64,000 bases of DNA from Druceiella hillmani (taxonomy: Eukaryota; Arthropoda; Insecta; Lepidoptera; Hepialidae). A model generated the notes under the pieces. That model searched no databases. It was not told where the DNA came from and saw only the letters and a program-made list of their open reading frames with translations. Position 1 is the stretch's first letter, and each line of letters begins with the position of its first letter. Of this stretch, positions 56,649 to 64,000 are shown piece after piece. The stretch lies in contig JAYKKI010000005.1 in the NCBI GenBank assembly GCA_039881145.1, positions 22,625,501 through 22,689,500 on the forward strand, given 5' to 3'. A program made the position numbers and the translations under genes.

Positions 56649-56843
56649 ATGTTCATCTTAATATTAGGTTTCTTAATCACTTCTACGTCTGTTCTACGGT
56701 GCTACGATGGAAAATGTTTTTTGCTTATAAATGAAATTAATGGCTTCTGTTTCAGAAAGCATTTGGCACGTACAAATGTTATCGTCTGTTGGAAATGTGC
56801 CCATTTCATTCAACTTACTTTCCTTTGTCTTCAAGTAACGTAA
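56649..56843 (+). pseudogene. FLYWCH-like zinc-finger fragment
   Basis: The 64-codon frame contains YDGKCFLLINEINGFCFRKH followed by LARTNVIVCWKCAHF. This resembles the first part of a FLYWCH domain as I know it from insect mod(mdg4)-type proteins: G-K-x-L-L-I ... G-F-x-F-x-K-H ... W-x-C-x-H. The expected final Cys-x-Ala/His part is not convincing, and there is an extra two-residue insertion before GFCF, so the copy may be decayed. Lepidopteran mod(mdg4) loci carry many alternative 3' FLYWCH exons, but one fragment does not place this window there. An alternative reading is a signal peptide (MFILILGFLITSTSV) plus a Cys-rich chain. Confidence 0.3.
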
Positions 56844-57242
56844 GGTTTATCAAAAGTAATTAAAATTATATAAAATAGATACGTTTACATATATAGTCAT
56901 TCTTGTTCAGACGCTAATGTCTCAAGAATCCAGTTTGCGTCATCGCTGCTTTAATTATTTCTTCTTAAGGAAACTTGTAATATAAGCCAATAATTACTAA
57001 AAAGATATTGTCGTATTACATAAGATTTCACATTAAAAAGTTTTTTAAACACAAAATCTACAAATTACAACAACTCACTTATTTACATTATTTTACATAA
57101 TTATATGAATTAATGACTGTTAATCGTATATTGTTTCTAAAATAATCATTTTACAATAAAAATATTAATTAATTCGATACTTAGAGTTAACATTTTAGGA
57201 GATACAAAGCTATAGAAGGCAAAGAGGTGATATTTTTTTACA
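56844..57242. other. AT-rich stretch, nothing recognised
   Basis: No credible frame or repeat. Confidence 0.5.
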
Positions 57243-57440
57243 ACTAGCAAGATGGTTTAACCATTTCTTATTATGATTCAATAATTATTTGAGGGCTAAA
57301 ATTTCATGAGAGACTGCGAGGCAAGAGCAAAATAACAATTTCGAGGATACTATTTGATCTTTAAATTGATTTATTGAGAACAATAAAAAACGAGAAAAAC
57401 GTTTATTTAAAACAAGAGAAGTCATAAAACTATTATAAAG
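57243..57440 (-). pseudogene. Decayed membrane-protein-like coding fragment, copy 2
   Basis: Read on the minus strand, codons give FLLFSINQFKDQ, SKLL, then VSHEILALK. After that a 1-bp loss relative to the 54.5-kb copy throws the frame. DNA similarity to 54.66-54.86 kb continues through 'attgaatca', 'gttaaaccatctt' and the A-rich end. It is clearly non-functional; its value is as one half of a comparison showing protein-level conservation. Confidence 0.4.
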
Positions 57441-57870
57441 TTGTTGTTAAAAAAATATTTCTTTTAATTCAATAAACAATATGCTGGAAATTACTATTAA
57501 AAAATTATAACCCGCTCTATATTACACACGAGATGAAATACTTAATAGTTAATGGTTACCTTACCTTTCAAAATGGAATGTGTAGTAATTTAATTGCTTT
57601 AAATTTTCTCTTTCCAATGAAAATGTATATCCAAAATTACCTTAATTTGGAATTAGAAAATTACCATTAGAAAATAAAACCTTACAAGTAGAAAATTGCA
57701 TAGTAAAACAAAAAAAACCGGTAATGAAAATATTTACGCTCCACTTGCTTGAATTACTTATTTTGTTTACCACAGAAAAAGGATTAAAAAAGAATGCGAC
57801 ACTTTTTTGCCCAGATTAAGTTACGTTACAATAGAAAAAGTATAAAAGTTTTCATTCAATAGCGAAATAA

Positions 57871-57876
57871 TTTATT
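57871..57876 (-). terminator. Poly(A) signal of the minus-strand terminal exon
   Basis: On the minus strand this reads AATAAA, in 'tatgaataaattatttc', about 43 nt after the TGA at 57919. Confidence 0.55.
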
Positions 57877-57918
57877 CATACAAAAAATTCGTTTCAAAGT
57901 CAACTTTAATTTAATTCA

Positions 57919-58148
57919 TCACTTGAAATTTAAGAAAATATATATAATATCTCCAATCAAATGATCATCTAGATTTATACCTAATGTATTATTTTCTGTT
58001 TTTACTTTGTAGTCTATCGCTGCCCACGCCATTACAAGACGAATGGATGTATCCATTTGTCTTCGACTTAGAATATTTTTACTTTTTCTTAAATCATGAA
58101 AATAGTGTTGAAAACTACTGGGAACGTCCAAATTGAACTTCTTTTCAT
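57919..58148 (-). CDS. Well-supported terminal exon of an unrecognised gene
   Basis: On the minus strand a pyrimidine-rich acceptor, 'caatttattttttgttcag', precedes the exon. The frame then runs 76 codons, (x)EKKFNLDVPSSFQHYFHDL, RKSKNILSRRQ, MDTSIRLVMAWAAIDYK ... IIYIFLNFK, to TGA. An AATAAA follows at 57871-57876. The first codon needs one base from the previous exon (N|AT). Residues are mixed and polar with a helical look; no domain is recognised. One phase-compatible upstream donor exists in the 59.6-kb frame: 'ttggttg|gtaata' near 59653 supplies G, making Asp. That would join an N-terminal membrane segment to this tail, but the donor is weak. Confidence 0.55.
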
Positions 58149-58339
58149 CTGAACAAAAAATAAATTGAAAAAGTTACTTCACTTTTTTTTAAATTAGTTA
58201 ATTTATAAACGTTAATCTTCGTGTTTTTCATTCATTTGTGGTAGTTTTCGGTGCCGTTTTTTGCTGTTAACATGCCTAGTATTATAAATAGGCATTTAAA
58301 TTTTAAATTTAACTTTTTTTCAATGAATTTATCATGTTC

Positions 58340-58745
58340 GCCTGTTGGTGTGTCAAAACCTTTTTCACAGGAACGCTCGAGATATTAGGTTCGGAGCTGT
58401 AAAAAATTAATCTTCTAAGTCAATGCGGTCAAGAAGAACCCTAAAAATACGGCCATTTATGCCGCATATTTTGACACTCGCAAGTAAATCAAAACCTTAT
58501 AAGATACTTCCCGTTGACCTAGAATCACGAAATTTGGCAAGAACCAAGGTCTCACAGCACAAGTTCCCTTCACTTGAACAATCGAAAATCTTTTATTTTT
58601 AGTATATCACATAAAAAACATTTTTTTAAATATGCGCAAATATTATTAATTATATTTTTGTTCTAAAAAATAATATTGTGTAAATAGTATAATAGGAATA
58701 TTATGTACCTTTAAATGTTCATAAATGTGCTAGACAGGCAATTTT
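58340..58745 (+). mobile_element. Degraded lepidopteran interspersed repeat, copy 2
   Basis: It matches the 14.1-kb copy in order: 'tttttcacaggaacgctcg', 'gtcaatgcggtcaagaagaa', 'taaatcaaaacctta', 'ggtctcacagcacaagt' and the tail 'gtgctagacaggcaa'. It lies about 190 bp upstream (in minus-strand terms) of the terminal exon, that is, inside its presumed last intron. The 5' opening words are more worn than in copy 1. Confidence 0.72.
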
Positions 58746-59560
58746 TTGTATTTAACGTGACTAGTATTAATCTTGCCGTGTTGTGTTTTCAGTTCGTGGT
58801 AGTACCGACACAGATTTCCATGCGATTTGTCTGATTTCCAACAAATTCGGAGAGACCTTTATATCGCTACTTTTCCCCTATCATGTATGGGGGCTTATAT
58901 GGCCTCCAGGATTTTTCTTTTCATAATTTTTAGGATCCCTATATTTTCTGTTCAACATATTGGCTATATGGGAGGTGTTACTGAGAGATGGAATTACGAA
59001 TTTTTAAAAAAATTCCTTTAACACAAATATCAGTAACAGATAAATTTTCCCCGGGGACATTTTAACGAATAAACTCAGTTAAATTATATCAAATATCAAG
59101 ACAATCGTGAATTTTCCAAAACGACAAAAGCACGTACACCGTTTTCACGAGACTAGAGAAAACTACTAGTGTTATATAGTCTTATTGCTGCGCCTAACCC
59201 CCTTTGTTGTGTTCCATCGATTCCTACTTGTGTTCCAACACCGGTGCTAAGCGTCAAATTATAATAGTAAAAAATTGCCATTTAAAAAAAATATAAATCA
59301 GCGGTATCTTACCGATATAAAAAAAGACTAGGTCGGTAAAACCGTCAAATTTGCGTGATATTTTATAATGTGGTCATTAATATATTGTCAGTTACTCCTT
59401 TTCACTAATGAGTTTTTTTATTTATTAAGAATATGTTTTTATTTGTTAATATCTAATTATAATTAAATTAATATCAATATAGTTCAGCGAAATAATTCTA
59501 AAGACAGAATAATAGTCAACGCAATACTCTAATATTATTAATTCTATTTTTATACCAATC
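58746..59560. other. Mixed-composition stretch, no firm feature
   Basis: An acceptor-like 'cgtgttgtgttttcag' (plus, about 58784) is followed by a 64-codon frame (58827-59021) with no donor or poly(A) signal. A donor-like 'gtaagatac' (minus, about 59305) ends no credible frame. I could not find a middle exon linking the two minus-strand coding pieces on either side. Confidence 0.4.
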
Positions 59561-59566
59561 TCTTAA

Positions 59567-59845
59567 TTACCAAAAAACTGCCATGGTAAGAGTTTTAATA
59601 CATAACCAATAACATACATAAGCTAGAAGATACGCAATAAAAATATTACCAACCAAATGTAATATTACGAAGCTTTTATCATAAAAACAGGCAATGCTAT
59701 ATTTCAGAGCCGAAACGAGACCAACAAAGGAAATAGAGCAAAAGTAAATTAGGATAGAGTGTGTAGGTGGCGCAATTTCCATCGGCACCAATCCGCATAA
59801 TGGATTTAACTCAACTATGAAAAATTTATTATTTCTACTTGCCAT
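59567..59845 (-). CDS. Candidate small membrane protein or first coding exon
   Basis: A 92-codon minus frame starts MASRNNKFFIVELNPLCGL and continues VPMEIAPPTHSILIYFCSI. There are about two hydrophobic segments (roughly residues 30-48 and 60-84). The ATG has an A/G-rich continuation and a mixed-composition upstream region (59850-60000) that could be 5' UTR. Three internal GT sites could serve as donors: 'gttg|gtaata', 'ttat|gtatgt' and 'tttg|gtaatt'. An AATAAA on the minus strand lies about 130 nt downstream (59435-59440), so a single-exon gene is also possible. I do not recognise the family. Codon and residue variety make it one of the most protein-like frames in the window. Confidence 0.4.
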   Translation of the reverse strand: MASRNNKFFIVELNPLCGLVPMEIAPPTHSILIYFCSISFVGLVSALKYSIACFYDKSFVILHLVGNIFIAYLLAYVCYWLCIKTLTMAVFW

Positions 59846-59849
59846 AACA

Positions 59850-61265
59850 CGTCATAAAATCGCCTTTACGAATTCAACGTGTAACGAAAAATGACACGTA
59901 TAAATTGAGAATTTCACTTAACAAGACAATTTTCACTTAACAATTTTTGGCTCCCATTCAACTCGAACTGGTCTGGAAAAACCGTACTGTTCTATATTGT
60001 TTATCTATGAAGTAATACGCAACAAACTGCTGTATTTACATATATTACTAAAATTAAAAAAACCGGATTAATTTGATTGTGACAGAATTCTATGATTTAA
60101 TTTTTAGATTTCTTAACTTCAATCTTTTGTTACGACTTCAATTTTTATCACATATATCAAGCGTCATATAAAAAATTGAGAATAAAATCAAACATGAGGT
60201 AAATCCACTGAATTTGAACAAGCCGCCTATGCCAATGATAGTAATGTACTATGCTAATGACAATTACAGTTTTACACGAAATTAACGGTGAGATCGTTAT
60301 AATTATTATAAGGTTTAGAGTTAGTTTTAATGTTTACATTCTTGGTATAAGAGAAGAATATAATATTTATAATAATCATATAATATAACAATTTTAATAA
60401 GGGCAGTAATTCAAGTGGTTTGAAACGAAATGAGCCAAAAAAATCGTAAATTATAATTTAGGTTAATGCAATGTAAGGTAAGTCAAGGATGCGTCAGACG
60501 TAATTCAAGAGGTTTATTAAAGTTCTATTTTCCAAAAAAGGAATTACTTCTTATGGAGATACGTCACTACTTCATCGCTGTCTGTGTGTTTTAGGTTAAC
60601 ACTTTCGTGCAGAATACCGGTATTAATTAGCCCCCAATTCACACCTAAGTATAGGTACACTTTAGCTAAAGTAAATATTTTACTGCTTTTCTTTTTTTTA
60701 ATAAAAAATACACAAAAATTAAGGCATATATATTTATAAAAGCTACTAGCGATTAATTCAACAAAAAAATGATTGAAAAAATGCTCACGCTACGGGCAAA
60801 CGGCTTTCAAATGTTAAACTTAATTTGTTTTTTTTTTAAATTTTTTCGCTTATTTAACTTTTTATGTTTTCTTGTTCGTTGTTGTTTTTTCGTGTTGGTG
60901 TTTTTATTTGTATATTAAGTACTTAGTGAGAAAAATATAAGTCGAAATAACCGTAACAAATGATTTGTCGTAAAAACAAATTTATTTGTTCATTTTTTTG
61001 CAAAGCGAGGAGTGATAGTGAGCATAATAACAGTGAGTGACCTCTGTAACTATCCAAAACAAGGTAAAGTTTAAGTTTTATTTTAATGAAATAAAGGAAA
61101 ATAGTGAAAAATTCATTTTTGCTAAAGTGTACCTACTTGTTTTTCCCGTCGTTCGACTCTCCTATTTAGAGTGTTAATAACATATGAAATATTTAACAAA
61201 TTGAATTTACATTATAATCATTTATATTATATATTAACTAAAATAATTTCAAAATGACAAACCAA
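59850..61265. other. Mostly AT-rich stretch, nothing firmly recognised
   Basis: The first 150 bp is less AT-rich and could be the promoter or 5' UTR of the minus-strand frame ending at 59845. From 60650 to 61150 the words 'gtgtacctacttgttttt' and 'aagtataggtacactttagc' hint at a spaced inverted pair. There is no gene. Confidence 0.4.
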
Positions 61266-61324
61266 AAAAATAATGCTGTTAAACGCATTGAAAATATAAT
61301 TGTGATTCCGACATTAATTTATTA

Positions 61325-61420
61325 CGTAACAGCTGTAACCCACGGTTTCATTCGCGTGAAATTTCGAATAAAAAAATTACTAGATTTGTTTTACATCCGG
61401 TATATAGATTGACGACCAAA
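61325..61420. mobile_element. Worn end of a lepidopteran repeat, inverted form
   Basis: 'aacccacggtttcattcgcg' followed by 'tgaaatttcgaata' is a degraded reverse-oriented form of the 'gcgagcgaagccgcgggt' terminus seen at 17.75 and 51.5 kb. Confidence 0.45.
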
Positions 61421-61837
61421 TTAACATACAGACAAAAAATTTATAACCAGGGTTTCTGGCTTCTATTAACATTCTTTACGCCAAATCAATCACTCTTTAT
61501 AAAATATTTTCCATGTACAGAATTTAATATGTTATAATTTTACTAATAGTACAGATTAATAAAATAATATGAGATGCTACTATAATTATATGATACCTTC
61601 CTTATACGTCTCTTATATTTAAGAAAAAAAAAAGAAAGAAATTATTTTTAATAATTTCGGCAATTTTTTTGTTAAAACTTGAATACTTTCTAAATATAAA
61701 ATCTTACAACTTCGGTACTCATATCTCAGTTATAGTGCAACTCAAAATGTAATAATTTGACTAAAAAAACTAGATGTAAGAATTCGATTATTTTTACGGT
61801 TTAAAAGCAATTGAAAAGAAAACTTAATAGCATTTTT

Positions 61838-61975
61838 ATGTTGATTTATTTACAATAACCTTAATATCGTTTATTTTATCTAGCGAGTTTACTTTCAAAT
61901 CAATAAAAAAAGATTACAATTACAATTAATGAATTCGTAGAAATGATAAAATTAATTACACACGTATTACACGTT
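61838..61975. repeat. Dispersed duplication, copy 1
   Basis: It shares 'ttaatatcgtttattttatc' and 'tcaataaaaaaagat', then 'gaattcgtagaaatgat', with 63393-63530 at roughly three-quarters identity. The class is unknown; no ends are recognised. Confidence 0.75.
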
Positions 61976-61992
61976 TATTACCAAACTAACTA

Positions 61993-62102
61993 CATTTTAA
62001 AACTCCTGCCTTGATACCGAATAAAACGAATGATTATCACCATTAAGCATTTTAAAACTCCTGCCTTGATACCGAAATAAAGCGAATGATTATCACCATT
62101 AA
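61993..62102. repeat. 55-bp tandem duplication
   Basis: 'cattttaaaactcctgcctt' begins at 61993 and 62048. Both copies end 'gattatcaccattaagc' and are nearly identical, so the duplication is recent. A further small repeat, 'agctacccgtgtag', follows at about 62140 and 62163. Confidence 0.93.
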
Positions 62103-62179
62103 GCCACGTGATGTTAAAAACGTCTGCAAGATTCAAACGAGCTACCCGTGTAGGTATGGCCTAGCTACCCGTGTAGCTA

Positions 62180-63392
62180 TACCATACGCTATCGGGCCAA
62201 TGTGGAATCAATGATAATATTGTCATCATTGTGTACAGAGTTGATAATCATGTGAAAAGTTAGTTGGAAATATATACTTTAAAAATCCCATTTAATAACC
62301 ACTAACTAACGTAGAAATTATCACTAACGTAATAACCATTAACGTAGAAAAGAATTGAAGTAATATATTTCAGTAACCAATTTTATTTATTTTTCATAGT
62401 CATGGAACCTCTCCAGTTGCATAGTCTTTCCACTGTATTCATTTCATCCTAAGATTTTGTTCACTGAAAAAGATGGTTGTGCATATTTACATCGAATATT
62501 TGCAACATCACAACTGACCATTGCATTTGAAAATAGTTCGAGAAAGCTAGTATCAAAAAAGTGGATACATTATATAAATTAGTGAATATTAAGAAATAAA
62601 TATTATACGAGTTTCACTCTCCAAGTGAGTAGATCACGTAATTATAATAACTAGATATATAGTAAAATATATAAGTGTACATACATAGTAAATTTAGCAA
62701 CTAACCTTGAAGTTACAAATATATCCATCCATTCCATTAGAAAATTGAAATTCTTAATTTAACACCACAATAACGAAATATTAAATAACATTCCATTCTA
62801 TTATCTTTTACTCTACTCTATTCTGCTTTATACCAACACAACACAAATCATCAAAACAAAGCGGATGTTGATGATTTGAGCATATTGCACTTCGTGAAAC
62901 AATATCACCTATAGTTTTATATCATCGTCCGATCTATCACGACGTCTGTACTCGACAAAATATGTTTAAATAATTCTTTAAATACACATTTAAATATAAA
63001 GTAAATAAGGTGATCATATTTTCAGAATATAAAATAGGTGTTATGTCAGCCAAGTGTGTTTTTCGTCCCTCTCCTGAGCTACTCACCGAATTCACAAATA
63101 ATATCGTTAAAGTAACATAAAATTAAGTAAAAGTACGGTTCGATACCTATAATAAGATCTAAGGACACTAATAATCATATGTGATAAAAGGCATCACATC
63201 ACATTTATGTTTATAAAAAGTAATATGTCAGGTAAGTTAAAGCCAATGAAATGATAGTAAACGAAAGCTAAAAAACACGCTTTTGTAGCAATATGAAATA
63301 AAAAGTAAAAAATACCCCTTTAATATGAAGTTAAGAGCGAAAGAATGTCTCTGATGACAAAAAAATTAACTTTAATTAAGAAAAAAAACTTT
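62180..63392. other. AT-rich stretch, nothing recognised
   Basis: No coding frame, array or foldback above background. Confidence 0.5.
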
Positions 63393-63530
63393 TTACGTTT
63401 ATTTACTTACAACAACATTAATATCGTTTATTTTATCTCGCAAGTTTACTTATTCAGTCAATAAAAAAAGATACGTTGTACAATTAGCGAATTCGTAGAG
63501 TTGATAAATGAATTACGTATTACATGTTCT
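63393..63530. repeat. Dispersed duplication, copy 2
   Basis: Counterpart of 61838-61975 in the same orientation. The 66-codon plus frame at 63508-63708 starts inside it and ends NPNLKYFGYPEVGENLN... before a stop. That tail is polar and protein-like but has no splice or database support. Confidence 0.72.
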
Positions 63531-63708
63531 TTACTTCTTAGTTAATATTGCAACAAAAGCTTGTTTTTTAATTTCTTTTTTAAACTATTTTTTTTTAATT
63601 ATGGGTGTGCAATTTAATCCAAATTTAAAATATTTCGGATACCCAGAAGTGGGAGAAAATTTAAATGAAACATTGCGTTATATTGTTACACACAGGGGAA
63701 TTTTATAA

Positions 63709-64000
63709 AAGCGTATTAATACAAAGCGGTCACATCTGCACATGAAAACTACTTATTGTGAATAATTCTGCAATCGACCATCAGTACACGTAGAGAAACC
63801 CCTCATCAATTTTACTATATGCCTGTTTGATGGCCAACTATTGGATAAAGCACTAATGACAGGTTGCCAACCATTAACTATATTCTTCTTTTCGCTTTCA
63901 TACCAAAGTATACATTATTGTCTTCCGCTATTTTATACAATTATATTGACTGAGATATTGACATGCAAATAATACGGAACCAAGATAGTATAAAACATAA
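63709..64000. other. Window end, nothing recognised
   Basis: No frame or repeat is visible before the sequence stops. Confidence 0.5.

Overview
This window looks like nuclear DNA from a moth or butterfly (Lepidoptera). It is strongly AT-rich, has no operon-like packing, and shows eukaryotic features: splice-site contexts, AATAAA signals, dinucleotide microsatellites and minisatellites. The lepidopteran call rests on several degraded interspersed repeats whose wording I know from moth and butterfly genomes. These are a unit opening 'ggccaagtatgagtcgga' and closing in a run of 'acagacgg' words and 'acgggaccctaaaaa' (44.4 kb, with a terminus at 13.4 kb); a unit opening 'agggttccgtacttcaaaa' (14.1 and 58.3 kb); a unit with 'gggggaggttctcaattcg' (55.7 kb); a tRNA-like SINE tail (17.8 kb); and 'gcgagcgaagccac' ends (17.75, 51.5 and, inverted and degraded, 61.3 kb). 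I could not check these against a repeat library. The species is not identifiable from the sequence alone.

I can assert no complete conventional gene. The window reads as a gene desert or a very long intron with three layers. (1) Locally born tandem arrays, each with its own unrelated unit: 72 bp (5.9 kb), 29 bp (7.2 kb), 199 bp (10.7-12.4 kb), 187 bp (16.4 kb), about 81 bp (23.0 kb), 108/308 bp (26 kb), 96 bp (32.3 kb), 101 bp (37.7-38.5 kb), about 215 bp (41.3 kb), 24 bp (42.1 kb), 126 bp (45.5 kb), 192 bp (48.6 kb), about 125 bp (56 kb) and 55 bp (62 kb), plus five TA- or CA-type microsatellites. (2) Short GC- and CpG-richer islands of 100-500 bp at intervals, resembling conserved regulatory elements or 5' exons (2.9, 6.3, 12.4, 15.5, 16.8, 18.7, 20.7, 24.6, 27.8, 34.0, 35.2, 36.4, 40.4, 43.3, 46.1, 47.6, 50.0, 52.4 and 54.0 kb). 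(3) Short coding-looking pieces, concentrated at 52.8-59.9 kb: a well-supported terminal exon with acceptor, stop and poly(A) signal (57.9-58.15 kb, minus), a 92-codon membrane-protein frame (59.6-59.8 kb, minus), a FLYWCH-like fragment (56.65 kb, plus), and two pairs of decayed paralogous coding fragments (23.7 and 55.0 kb; 54.6 and 57.3 kb).

The most unusual items are these. The 199-bp satellite has an exact 789-bp four-monomer higher-order repeat, and its monomer carries a hairpin with one compensated base pair. A perfect 36-bp-arm palindrome sits at 51.0 kb, and a 150-bp near-perfect foldback at 17.15 kb. A perfect RFX X-box lies about 80 bp before a consensus splice donor at 6.3-6.4 kb. 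The paired coding fossils differ mostly at silent or conservative positions. Functional assignments in the coding-like layer are tentative: I recognise a domain resemblance only for the FLYWCH-like fragment.
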